Notes under the pieces: generated by a model
The model's input: only the letters and a program-made list of their open reading frames with translations
Databases searched by the model: none
Told to the model about the DNA's origin: nothing
Shown: piece by piece, positions 25,533-37,515 of the stretch
Numbering within the stretch: the stretch's first letter is position 1
Layout of the letters: each line of letters opens with the position of its first letter
Translations under genes and position numbers: made by a program
NCBI RefSeq assembly: GCF_901933205.1
Contig: NC_044572.1
Location: forward strand, 113,720,965 to 113,784,964
DNA from: Camarhynchus parvulus
Lineage: Eukaryota > Chordata > Aves > Passeriformes > Thraupidae
Reading direction: 5' to 3'
DNA length: 64,000 nt

Positions 25533-28500
25533 ACTTCTGACCCTCCCATGGGCAGGGACACCATCCACTAGACCGGGTTACTCTGGGCCCTACTCAACCT
25601 GGTCTTGAATACTTGCAAAAGTTGGGTGTTCAAAACTTTTCTGGGTCACCTGTTCCACTGTCTCACTGTCCTTATGGTAATGCTGTGAGATGCTCGTGTG
25701 TCTGCCAAGGAAACTATGGCTGAGACTACTCTCACTTTACTGCCAGTCATTCTGAAGTTGAGATGACTTGACATAGTCAGAAAGAACTTAATGTTGATTC
25801 TTGAACCACAATTAATGTGATTTTTTTTGAAATAAGGATTTATTTTAAGGATAAATAATCAAGAGCGCCCCATTTGAACTCATTTGTGCCAGGTACTGCA
25901 TGGATCTCCTGCACTGCAAAATAATAAATTTTAATTCTGTCATTATATACTGCCCATAGTTAGAATAATCATTAATTTCTGATGCTCACGGCAAGCTGTG
26001 AAGCTAGGAGAAAAGGAGAAAAGGAAAGTCCATTCTCAAGCAGTGGTGAAGAACAGGAAAGTTTGCTAAAAAAGAACCTCAAAACCTCCATGTGATGCTA
26101 GTAAAATCAGTTCTTATATATGGAGGAAAAATACACAAGGCCTCTTGTTTTCCAGCAAGAAATCTTTCATATATACATAGGAAAAGCAAGGTATATCAGA
26201 GAGGTGCCAAAATCTTGTTCTGCATTACAACATTTCTTGCTGATATTTTTTCTGAAAAAAAACATCTGAGCATTGACAGCTTCCCAGGCCTTAGTCTAGA
26301 AACAACAATATGAAAAGTGACTAGAGCAGCTGACACTAGAGGAAAAAAGACGTAAACTCTTTGACTTGAATAAGAAAGAAACACTTTAGTTCTTTATGAA
26401 GCACTCTGTCTCATCCATCATGTGTCAAACTTTATCCTTGGACAACTGAAAAATCTGGTAAGCAATTGTGGAATTGCTAAAAATCGAAGGAATAGTGAGA
26501 CTCCTCTTTTTAGAATTCTTCCTAATTCTCTTGAGGCAATTCCCAGGTGATTCCCTATTGCTTCCTAATACCTTAGCAGCCACTGGTTTCTCTAGAGTGC
26601 TTAGAATTACATCCCCTTCCCCTGCTAAGTCTGGTTTTAAGCTCTGTTTATAAGTTGAGCCATCTTGTTGCCCCCAGCACTCACAGGAAAATATATCACC
26701 AAGAGAAGACAAAAATAATTTTCAGATCCAGATCTTTCAATTACCAGCAATCACTGGCTTTGGTTGACCCTTTTAACATAGCTTCACTTGTGGATCAGAT
26801 ATAGGATTCTGGAGAGAAAAAAATGTTTAGGAAAAAACTTGTGAACAATTATGAAACCATTTGCCCAAAAGGAAACTTTCTTCTGTACTCCCAACCTTCA
26901 AGTTGCATTTGGCAGGAGTTAGTTCAGGCTTCATGACCCAATCTTTTCCACAATGACTCAGCGTTTCATTGCCTGCAGTTCTTTGCAAAGCAGCCATAAG
27001 GTGAAGTCTGTTTTCTTTTCTGTAGAAATAGGGACAGCAGATGGCTTGTGGAAGAAACTAAGCTACATTTCAGGTCCTCCTGGGGCTTATTTAACTCAAC
27101 CTTCCACATAAATAGTCAGATTGTGCTTACTCGCCAATGAAGAAAAGTCTATTTTTAAGTTCTTTTATTTTCAGAAGATATAAATGTCAGCAGAGGTTGA
27201 GATAATGTTCAAGCACTTTTAGTAAATGAGTAAAAATGAAATTTAAATTGCAGAGGGAGGATAATCATATCATCACTTCTGCCTAAAATAAAGGCAGAAA
27301 ACCTATTTCAAAAACTTTCAGAGATTTTACAATAATAATTCTTAGTCTGCCATATGCAGATCCGAGCTGGCAATGAGCATTCAGACCTTTAGTTTCAGGC
27401 TCTCTGCTAAATTTTTTAGTCTTTGTGTGACTGACACATTTTTAAATTAATTTGATTTGACATTTCTAAGACTTATTTCCATAAAAATCATCTATTCAGA
27501 CTTTGAATATCTTCCTAGTGGTGTTAAAGTATCAGAAATTTGTCATTTCAGTGTCTTCTTGTGGTGTACAATTAAGGCACAAGAAATAGCCCATCATTTG
27601 CAATGTAAGTTGTTAAGAATTATGTATTTTCTCAATCAATAAACTGGGTTTATACATACTTTCATCTAATGCTCATGTTACAAATTTGTCTGACACAGAC
27701 CTGTCAGGTCAAATTATCTTCCAAAAGTTCATTCAAAGACATGTATAAACAAACATCCCAAAGGAGATGAGAATATCTGAAAAAGTTCTATCTCCCATCA
27801 TTTAAGGATTGTGCACATCTTGTCATTGTAACATTGAAATTTAACTAAAAGATCCTATAAGTTGGGAATCAAGAGAGTTCTCTTGTTTCCTATTTCTTCT
27901 ACACCTTTTCATTTTTTCATGAACTTTTAAAAATGTTTCCGAGCAGATATAGAGCTATGAAGTCCATAACATGGAATAACATTATTGAAAAAGAAGATAA
28001 AAATAGGGAGTCCTGTGAAAGATGGAGGCTGCTTCCCTCTAGGAAAAAAAAACCCAAAACTCCATGTTGTATAATCCGAGTTAAATGTCTATCCAGTCTG
28101 CCCAATGGCAATTGAAAAGTGTCCTGGGGCACCCAGAACTGCTCTCCTCCCTGCTGGTGTGGGAGGATGAATGTTGGGTTTGTGGCCATGTTCTGGGGAG
28201 CATTTACTGACTTACTCAACACTCATGTAACATCTGTCTGTACTGGAACAGCCTCCATACACCCAGTAACTCTCATCCTTGCTAGAAAAAAATACCACTG
28301 GCAACATTCCCACCACCCTGGGTTCCTTGGTCTTGAACAACAAACTAACAAGATATCACTTGGTGCCAGATTTTAGTTCATAACACAACCCTGGTACAGG
28401 AGTGTTGTTAATCAGGACACAAACTTTGAGAAATGCTTTATTAGATTATTAGCTCACTGCTAATTCTATTTATTTCATTATTCTATTTTTCTTTCTATTG

Positions 28501-29890
28501 CTTAATTAAATATACCCGTAATGGATGGGACGACATCCCAGAAAGAAAATGTTTCTCATAGTTGTTGGGATAAACTTCAGACTTCATTTTGTTTCTGGGG
28601 AAAGAGATGCTGGATAAATTGATGCTGCTCTGTTTGGCCTCTGGGGATATAATGTCCTCCAATAAGTAATATGGGACCTAGATAACAGCAAACACCTCTT
28701 CTGGAGAGAAAATACAGAAGTATTATGTTATAAATCAAAGACAATTGTGTGAAAGAGAAAGGTGCTTTCAGGTTGAGAAAATTGAAAGGAGGGCAAGATA
28801 CCAATGAAAACACTCTCTAGAAATGGATAGCAGAGCTGAATGAAATAATACTGTGCTCAAACAGTCCTGTCTGGAAACCAAAGAGAAGAGTAAATACAAA
28901 GAAGGTGAATAAACCTTTAAAGTGATCATTGGAGACAATATCTGAGAAAAGCTTTCCAAGATGAAAAAGAAATATTTTAGAAAGTGAATTTATCAGAGTA
29001 CATGGTAACCTGAGATGTTTTTATCTTGAGATTACTGCTTGAATTCTTTCCTAGCTAAATCTCACCTTTCATAAGAAGTCATGGCAAAAAATTACTTCTA
29101 CAGAGGAAGTGAGAGGAGCATGGCACAGTGGCACGGAGGTGCAGGCCAGGGAGATTGTTCTAAGGAGACTGCCTGGAACTGAGAAAGATGGGCTTTTCAG
29201 AGCATCCAGAGTTCTGCTTCTACCTCCAGTGGTTATCTCTAGGTGAATCCCCAATATGTTTCATCCCTCATCAGTATTTCCATCCTAGAGCTCTTGGATA
29301 TCTTCAAATGTTCTCTTTTGTCCTCCCTTTTAATGTCTAAAGGGAGTTTCAGTATAACTTTTGTAAATTGTTGGTGTGACAGTCAGCTCTCTGGCTTCTG
29401 GGAGCAGGTGGTTTCTTCAGAGCTGTCAACAAGCTTTTAGGAGAATTTCCACACCTGTTACTTACCATTTCTGAAGCCACATGTATCTCATCCCCTGAGG
29501 TGAGGCTGTATACACTTATGCTCTAAGTTATGTTTAAAAATTAATATGCAACTTGATACATATAAGAATCTTGACCTTGGAACTTCTCTTGCTGCTGTGT
29601 GAGTTTTCCTTACATAGGTATGATTGCCTCTTTTCGGGAAAAATCATCCCAGGTGCATGAGGAATATTTCCCATGTGCCTGATTTATAAAAGAAAGAAAG
29701 TTAAAGAACATCTTATTTCAAGTGGGAAAGAGTGAGTCATGGTGGTGACAAAGAGAAATATGATTCATGTCACATTTTCAGGTGTTTCAGTTCCTCAAAT
29801 ATCGTAGATAATGATTCACCAATTCTGATTCTTTGCAGATTTCCAAGTGCCTCTAAGGTTTTGTTCTAACAGCTGCTTTTTAACCCTTTT

Positions 29891-29928
29891 TTAACCCTAA
29901 CCCTAACCCTAAAGCTGACAGCTTTAGG
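29891..29928. repeat. Interstitial telomere repeat fused to a hairpin
   Basis: Three perfect CCCTAA units (29895-29912), preceded by TTAA, form a short interstitial telomeric sequence. The last unit overlaps a perfect inverted repeat at 29908-29928 with 10-base arms (CCTAAAGCTG and its complement) around a single A. A TTAACCC copy also lies just upstream at about 29880-29886. Three units are few enough to occur by chance, but the overlap with a hairpin is notable. Confidence 0.75.
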
Positions 29929-30916
29929 AATCTAACTCCACAAAATAGCGAAGCCTTAAAAGCATGCACTGAAGAGCTCTGCAGAGGGTACAGGCCCCTT
30001 GCCTCTGCAAGCAACTTCACAAATAGAATTACTGACGTTCTGGCCTAGACATCTGATGTGTGCCTTGCAGCTCGGAGCAGAAAGTAAAGTGATCTGAGGA
30101 ACAGAGGGAAAAACTGACTGAAAAGTGAAAATTGAACACAGAAGCTGTATGTGCCTTAGGAAGGGCAGCCATCCTAGCTTTTACAAGCAGGGCATACTTC
30201 TGCTGGATATGGGTACTATTTACTTTTTTTATTGCCTCACAAGAATTGTTTTAAACTGCTCACTGATGTTTTAGGAGGCAGGAGAGGTCTCCACAGCACC
30301 TGGTTTCTGTTCTCATTTCCTCTTTGCTTCAGGCTTTTTATGGAATGATCCTTTTGCCCTATAAACTTGCAGTGAATCTAAATATAAAATGAACCAGTCA
30401 GAATGCAACATTCAGCCCCCCTTGACTACTCACTGCTGAGAACTTCCCTCTGTGCTTGGAGATTTAATAGCAGAGCTATTGCTCATGTAGCAACTACAAC
30501 AATAGGAATCATGGCAATAGCAATCTCATTGCTGACTTCATTTTTGTGACTGTATGGATGAACCGCTATCTTGCAGCATTCAATACTCCAGTAGAAATGA
30601 GGCTTTTCCTTCTGAATGTATAAAATATATTTTATGAAGCATTTCCCTTTCTTTTTTATCCTTGTGTGGAATTGTGCTCTCATTCGCAGTATTTAGCAAT
30701 TCATAAGTCTAGTGTTTCTGTGTAAAATTATGTTTCCATATATTTAAATCACAATTTTATCATCTATTAACATTATCTTTTGATATCTAGTCCTGTGGAC
30801 TGTTTTAGTACAGATTATCAATTTTCCTGCCACATTTCCAACCCTGAATTTCAGAATTTCAGTAGGCTTTGTGGCTTCAGTTAGGATGCTCAATATGGAA
30901 ATGGTCCCTTTTCCAT

Positions 30917-31516
30917 ATGCAGCAGTCCCAGCTCCTCACTTTCCAGCTACGTGCATTCCAACTCCCTTCTCTGTTTCCACATAGTGCATTTATTCGTGTT
31001 CACATTTGGTTTTGCTTTCATCTTTATTCCTCTGTCATTTTCATCCTCTTTTGCAAGGTTTGCCTGTCAAGCCACCCTGGTCTCTTAGCACATGCCCATG
31101 TAACATCCTGCAGTGTTGAGGAGCTGATTCCTCCTGCTTTTCACTGCAAAAAGCATCCGTATGGCAAGATATTGCAGTGCAGCAGAGTGTGGGATCACAT
31201 TATTTTACAGCATTGCCCCACACCTTATTTTTTCTCCAAAGTCAGGAAGCAATTTGAAGAGCTGTCCAAAGACTGCACTTTTGCAGTTCCAAGGAATGGC
31301 TTCCTCAAGAGCTGGATGAGGAATGGGATGCCACTCACGGGTTGTGTGTGGATGAAGCCTACTCACTGCCAGAGGGGTGCTCCTGCCAGTTACTTGTTAA
31401 AGTTCTTTCAGTACCTAATGAGGAGATGTAAACTGAGGGGCTCAGAAAGTGATTATTTGCTGGATTCAAAGGATTTCACACGAGCAGTGGTGGAAGCCCT
31501 CAGTCAGCTAGGCTGA
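30917..31516 (+). CDS. Uncharacterised 199-codon open frame, doubtful
   Basis: An ATG at 30917 opens a frame of 199 codons ending at TGA 31514-31516. The same frame is open upstream to about 30869. This is the longest uninterrupted frame in the window and is longer than I would expect by chance at this base composition, though not decisively. The N-terminal part is rich in hydrophobic and aromatic residues (for example FCFHLYSSVIFILFCKVCLS), so one membrane segment is possible. The C-terminal part is more polar and Cys/Lys-rich. I recognise no domain. It lies inside the 24-kb intron, on the same strand as the gene, and shows no obvious splice sites. It could be chance, part of a non-coding RNA or a decayed coding element. 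Confidence 0.15.
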   Translation: MQQSQLLTFQLRAFQLPSLFPHSAFIRVHIWFCFHLYSSVIFILFCKVCLSSHPGLLAHAHVTSCSVEELIPPAFHCKKHPYGKILQCSRVWDHIILQHCPTPYFFSKVRKQFEELSKDCTFAVPRNGFLKSWMRNGMPLTGCVWMKPTHCQRGAPASYLLKFFQYLMRRCKLRGSESDYLLDSKDFTRAVVEALSQLG

Positions 31517-31779
31517 TCACCTGTATCACATACCACATGCTACTTTACTTCTACTGGATCCAATGGCTTTGTGTTTCGATAGCACATCTTCAAAGCAAAA
31601 TGTGCTGCTTTGATTTAAGGATGAGGAGAGTTTAGCAGATGATGGATTTTCTAAGCAGTTTACTTCGGGAAATAATCTTTTGGGGTGTTACTGTGTTTAG
31701 TACTTTATTTCCATTAGAATTTATCTGATTCAATTTCTTAGATTTTCTTACATCTTTCTCACTACATAAAAGGCTACAT

Positions 31780-32110
31780 ACTCCCCCCTGTTTTCTCCTT
31801 GTGAAGACATTATACTCTGTATCAAATCACTCCTCAATCATCCCTTTTAATAAGCTAACCAGATTTAAGCATTAAGCTTTTAACAGCAAGGTGTTTTCTC
31901 CAGAAAATAGAATAAGTACTGTGGTTATCATCGGAGCTCTCTTGAGACTTCTAAACCCCACTATAAATGCAGCCACCAAAACTGCATGCTGTATTTCAGT
32001 ATTAGCCTTACCTGTGTTTCACACAGGGATAAAATTACTTTTACTTCATGGATTATGGGGTCCAAACAGTCCTTTTTCAGTAATACATGTCATTGAGAGG
32101 CATTAATTAG
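31780..32110 (-). mobile_element. Ancient CR1/L3-like LINE fragment
   Basis: The + strand text follows, with many changes, the reverse complement of an old amniote CR1 3' ORF region. Recognisable blocks are AAGCTAACCAGATTTAAGC, GCTCTCTTGAGACTTCTAAA, a section where the usual AACTGGAC...GTATTCCAG becomes AAACTGCATGCTGTATTTCAG, and AGGGATAAAATTACTTTTAC. The divergence implies insertion long before the songbird radiation. It is not coding now. The boundaries are approximate. Confidence 0.5.
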
Positions 32111-35100
32111 GTTGTTTCCCCTGCGGTGAATTTTAATTCCTTACAGAGCCTTTACTTTCCAGGGTACAGTTCTGTATTGTGTTATATCCCATCTATTAAG
32201 AGAGCTTTTGTTGTGTAGCTTCCTTGCCTGCATTGTTGTTTACCAGCATCTCAAATCTCCTACATTTTAGCAAAAGCACTTTTTTTCCTTACTTTGTAAT
32301 TTTCAGTCTTCAGCATCATGGGAGAGTAATGGGGCCCCACACAAACCCTTTATGAAAGGTTTTCTTGACTGATGACATTAATAACATGATTTCTTTTTCA
32401 TATACTACTGAGAAGCACTTGTTGAGTAACTTGCTCTTGTTTGTAACTTACAGAACATTCCAAGGGTTTTGTTACTTAACCATAAGTGATCTGTGAATGC
32501 TCAATGTCCCATATCCCCCATATTACTAATAACCCTGAGGCAAACAAGGGTGTGTTGAAGACTCCACATAACATTGTTTTGCCTTTCTACCCTCCCTATC
32601 TTCCGTAAAAAAGTTAAATTTTACTTTTATTTTGAGCATAGAGTTTTTCCAAAGGTTTTAGTACTGTGGCTTAACAGTGTGGGTTTTTTTCCCTGAGAAG
32701 GTTAATTTTCTGCTAATCTTACACATTTCATGTCTCCGTATCCCTGCAAGTCATTGTGCACTCAATTAGATGTGTGGGTTTTGCTTAATTTATCATTAAT
32801 AATAATTTTCCTCCATCTCTTACCTAAGAGATTTCTCCTGAGTAAAATGGCCCCTTGTTCCAACAGGACAAGTCATATCTCCGCTAGTAACAACTCATCA
32901 TTTATCTTCCTTTGCCCACAAGCTGAGAAGGAGCAGAGAGGCAGCATCCACCTGGTCTGTCTTCCAAAGCCTAGTACACCCCACAGAGTCCCTTGTGATG
33001 CCCCATCTTGGGTACAGACAATGACACGTGTCTATTTTCCAATCCATTTCAGGTTGTTGTGCCAGGGTTAACTCACCATCCTGCAGCAATGAAGGACCCT
33101 GTCTGCATTGTATTCATGACTAGATGCTGATTTTTATTATCACAAAATGTCAGGAAGGATCATTGATGGTGGCTTCTTCTATACTGAAAAGTTTCATACA
33201 TTTTTCTATGTTTTATAAAAAATAAGATCAACACAAGCACAGCACATCCCATAGCACAGAGAGAGACCTGTGTATAATTGAAATGAGCCTTAGAAGGGAG
33301 GACCAGACAGCTGTGCCTCTTTGGGCTGACAGCAGCATATAAAACATATACTCAATAATCTGTGCCTTAGTATGATGCTATTAAATCTACATTTATTTAG
33401 CATGCACAGCCTTCTCCCAACCAATTAATTTCCTCTAGTTAATAAAAAGTTTTGGAGAATCTTGAAATAATTGATATCTAAAATGAGATAGGAAACCTGG
33501 TGCCAACTGGTTTTGTATTTCCAAGGGGGAAATGTGTCCCACATCATTCTTGCTTAATATTTAGCACAGATGACATTTAAGGAAGATGAGCAAACAAGAG
33601 CTATGAATTATTCTGTCTTTAAGGGCAAGGTGTTTGCATTTTATTCTTATAACTACAAGGAACATTTTTTTTAAGGAACACAGTTTCTGCTTCCATTTTT
33701 CTGCAGGAGAGTAATTTCTGGACTGTTAATGTAATTTTATAATTTTCACAGTTTTCAGTTTTTCTAGTATATACAAGAACATATGGTCTCACTTAGGTGC
33801 TTCAAGGATTTAATATGTTTGCATAGAAATTAATGTATCATGCCTTGATGAGACACAATATGCAAATTCCCCCTTTTTATTAATTGCCTAAATAATTTCA
33901 GCCATCTTACATCACTGGAAAGCCCTGAGATAGGTTCTTTCTTACTGAAATCAGTTGCAAGATGTGGTTGTCTTCAACCAAGTGGTTGAAGTTGGCACTT
34001 TTCCTTGCACACAAAGAATATTTATGAAAATAAATAAATTACTTCTTACATAGGAAAAAAGTCTCCTATCTCTTCAATCAAACCCAGACTAACACTTTCT
34101 TCAGTTCATTGTAGGTGGATTTGTTTGGGCATCTCTTCATTATTAACTGTTTTCTTGAGATGTCAAAATAAATTAATTTCTAAAATTGTTTAAGCTCTAG
34201 GAACCTTATTATATGTGGAAAAAATGTGCTGTAAATTGACCTTTTTTAAGAACACTTGCTGTCTCAGAAAATCTCCTTGTATAAATATTTAAACTGAGAA
34301 CATACTTTATTATTACCTTTTGACATGAACTGCCAGGTAGTGGATTTATTTATATTTTAGTTTGCTTTAATTTCATTTTATTTATTTATTTGTTGATTGA
34401 ATTTAATATGAAGAATTCAAGAAAGTACAGACAATAATAGTAAATATCAATTATGTAACCTCTCAAATGAGCTTGTTCAAGACAATTTCTTAGAACCCAT
34501 CTATTTTCTCTATGCCAAATAGTAATTTCTTTTAAATATTATGCTACACATGAATAAATTCCATTAGTTTTTTAACAGAGCTGTAACTTCAAAGACAAAA
34601 CCAAAGAGACTGTGGGAGAAAATGGACTGTCAGTTCTAGATCAATTGTGAAAGGAATAAATGGAAATGAATTTTAACTTTACATCACAAATGCATCTGCT
34701 ACTGAAGCTCAACAACAAAACACCAAATTCATATAAATTAGATCTCTGAATTTTAATTCACTTCTGACTCTGAAATACTGTCCTGTCAACAACATTAATA
34801 TCCAAGGGATATGGAACAGTATTTTCCTGTATAATTTTAGAACAAAGCTTTAAAAAACTGCCCAGACCATCAGATACTAAAACAGAAAACCCAAAATGAG
34901 CTTTTCAAGGTCTGTTCTTGAGAGGGGAATATGCACAGATCCAGGCCTATATAGCCCTTTAAATGAAATTAAGAAAATAGTCTCTGAAAATGGTGCAAAC
35001 AATTCAAAATGCTGTACCATACACAGAAGACAGGCATACAACCCAGCCATCCTGGTTTCCAGACATTTTCCTCATTGTCATTAACCTTTTGGTAAGATTG

Positions 35101-36043
35101 CAGAAGTATGACATCATTAATGAGAATCAACCCCAATACAATTTTTTCACTTTTCAAACACAGTAGAGTGTTTTTTAAAGCACTAAGTATCAAATAGAGA
35201 ATGTATGCATAAACTAATACATATAGGATATAAAAGGATGCCTAAACCCTTGATGAATGGAAAAAAATAAGCAGAAAAGGCAAGTGCAACAGTCTGGGTC
35301 TGAAGTGGCCTGTTGTACAGAGCCTGCCGCATCGCTTTGTCTCGACAGGAGTCACACCCTCAGCACAGTGGTCTCTGCTCCTACTTCACACTGTCATCAC
35401 CCTCTGACCATCTACAGCTTTATTTCCATTGTACAGGTTGCCAAAGGTTCAAACCCAAACTCAATGTGCTAGGCAGGCTTTTTTTACCCCTAAACTTCTG
35501 TTAAATATCAAACAACTAAGAATATTTTCATATGGAAGGACTCCCCTGACAGATTTTTGTGAACATCTCAGATGGTTAAAAGGTTGGAGAGGTACTGACA
35601 ACTGTCTGTCTAAATCTTAACATTAAAAAAACCACATAAAACAAAGTGAGTAGGATGAAAATATGTGATAAAAAACCGCATCCAACAAGGTGAATAGGAT
35701 GAAAATATCAATAATTTTGTTGTGGGTTTCAGAAATGAGTCTTCTTTATGGTTTTTTGTGGGTTTTGTTTCAATAGCTGTTTAAACTATTTTCTTGCAAG
35801 CCTTAATCTAAAGTTCACAGGGTCAAAAGTGGACCAATTCAAGATTACTTCCTAAGCTACTTTCCTGGAGGAAAATTCATCCTTATTATACACATCACTG
35901 TTAGTTTAAATGGAATTTTTCTTAAGAGTAAAACAAAGAAGAGTTTCATACTATTTCAGTGCCCGGAATAAATAAAATGGATCTTACTCTATGGCAGTCA
36001 TATGTCATTTCATACTTGGGTATGAATATGAGTTCATTTACGC
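32111..36043. other. Intron, low-complexity patches only
   Basis: AT-rich intron. It includes a (TTTA)n patch at 34375-34391 and a 44-base-spaced tandem duplication at 35641-35708. Open frames here are short and lack support. Confidence 0.5.
35641..35708. repeat. Short imperfect tandem duplication
   Basis: The block ACAAAGTGAGTAGGATGAAA at 35641 recurs at 35685 as ACAAGGTGAATAGGATGAAA, with both followed by ATAT. The 44-base spacing and two differences indicate a local duplication that has begun to diverge. Confidence 0.75.
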
Positions 36044-37515
36044 AGAATCACACAATCACACAGAATCACTTGTTTGGAAGAGACCTTCAAGATCATCAAG
36101 TCCAACCCATGCCCTAACACCTCAACTAAATCATTGCATCGAGTGCCACATCCAGTCTTTTTTCAAACACATCCAGGGATGGTGACTCCACTATCTCCCC
36201 AGGCAGATAGTTCCAGAACTTTATCACTCTTTAGGTAAAAAACTTTTTCCTAATATCCAACCCTTGGCACACCTTAAGACTGTGTCCTCTGGTTCTGTCA
36301 GTTGCTGCCTGGAGAAGAAGACCGACCCCCACCTGACTACAGCCACCTTTCAGGGAGTTGTGGAGAGTGATAAGGTCACCTCTGAGTCTCCTTTTCTCCA
36401 GGCTGAACACCCCAGCACCCTCAGTCATTCCTCACAGGGCTTGTGTTCCAAGCCCCTCACCAGCCTTGTTGCCTCCTCAGGATGTGCTCAAGCCTCTCAG
36501 CATCCTTCCCAAACTGAGGGCCCAGAACTGGATACAGCACTCAAGGTGTGGCCTCACTAGTGCCGAGTACAGGGGCAGAATGACCTCCCTGCTCCTGCTG
36601 GCCACACTGCTCCCTGACACCCTCTACCAGCTCAGGAGGACAGCTGTCCTAAGGACAAGCTGTCTTCCCACTAAAGGCTGAGGCAAGGAAGGCATTAAGC
36701 ACTTCTGCCTTCTCCTCACCTGCAGTTACTAAGTTTCCTCCCATATCCAGTAGAGAACAAAGGTTGGTCTTACCCTTCCTTTTGCCATTAATATATTTGT
36801 ACAAACATTTTTTATTATCCTTTTCAAAACTTTCCAAATTAAGTTTGAACTGAGCTTTGGCCTCCCTAATTTTTTCCTACATGCCCTAGCAACCCCCTTA
36901 AATACTTCCTGAGAGACCTGATCCTCCTTCCAAAGATGATACATCCTCTTTTTAATCCTAAGTTCCTCCAAAACCTCATTGCCCATCCAGGCTGAACATT
37001 TGCCTCATAGACTCATCTTTCAGCACTCAGGCACAGTCTGTTCCTGTGCCCTCCAGATCTCTGTTTTGAAGCATGCCCACCTTTCCTGAACTCCTTTGTT
37101 TTTAAGGGCTGCTTCCCAAGGGACTCTCTGAATAAGTCTCCTAAACAGGCCAAAGTCTGCCCTCTGGAAGTCCAATGTAAGAGTCTTATTGATGCCCCTC
37201 CTTGTTTCACCAAATATCAAGAACTCTATAATTTCATGATTACTATGCCCCAAGCAGCCTCCAACCACATCTCCCACCAGCCCATCTCTATTTGCAAACA
37301 ACAGGTCGAACATTGTCCCTGCCCTGGTGGGCTCACTCACCAGCTGAGACAAAAAGTTGCATTCCACACACTCAGAACTTCCTGGGCTGCCTCTTTTCTG
37401 CTGTATTATGTTCCTAGCAGATGTCTGGTAGGTTACAGTCACCTACAAGAACAAGGGCTGGGGATCCTGAAACATTCTCCAGCTGCTTATAGAATAAGAT
37501 GTCCACTGCTCACCG
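36044..37515 (-). mobile_element. CR1 LINE with reverse transcriptase deleted
   Basis: The left edge carries the reversed CR1 terminal repeat (AGAATCACACAATCACAC). Next come the ORF2 C-terminus (minus-strand [13 protein letters not shown] and [10 protein letters not shown] patterns, 36231-36428) and further ORF2 3' sequence to about 36640. The sequence then jumps to the endonuclease-reverse transcriptase linker (KCLYKYINGKRKGK, AEVLNAFLASAF, 36649-36837). Beyond this is the end of the endonuclease region (LGHSNHEIIEF, ADFGLFRRLIQRVPWEA, 37020-37442), continuing as FYKQLENVSGSPALVLVGDC to about 37515. The reverse transcriptase catalytic core, usually over 1 kb, is absent, and stops and frameshifts are present. 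The element is dead. It lies antisense in the gene's intron. Confidence 0.85.

Larger units (their letters stand above)
24274..25705 (-). mobile_element. Older CR1 3' end, split by an insertion
   Basis: Two pieces of one minus-strand CR1 lie on either side of a 1.2-kb insertion. The left piece (24274-24317) ends GATCATCTACTT. The right piece (25533 to about 25705) runs from ACTTCTGACCC through ATGGGCAGGGACACCATCCA. Placed end to end they follow the usual CR1 3' region without a gap, apart from a shared ACTT at the junction (24314-24317 and 25533-25536). CR1 is the dominant LINE of birds; most copies are short 3' fragments like this one. This is the outermost and oldest layer of the nest. Confidence 0.65.
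25706..31779. other. Intron, mostly unrecognised
   Basis: AT-rich intronic sequence. It contains a telomere-like repeat at 29.9 kb and an unexplained long open frame at 30.9-31.5 kb, both listed. A possible 68-base exon at 26390-26457 has a good donor but a purine-rich acceptor and the wrong phase for this gene. Confidence 0.5.

Noticed and set aside
26390..26457. Possible 68-base exon with donor CTG|GTAAGC
   Set aside because: The upstream tract is purine-rich, so the acceptor is poor, and the phases fit neither neighbouring exon.
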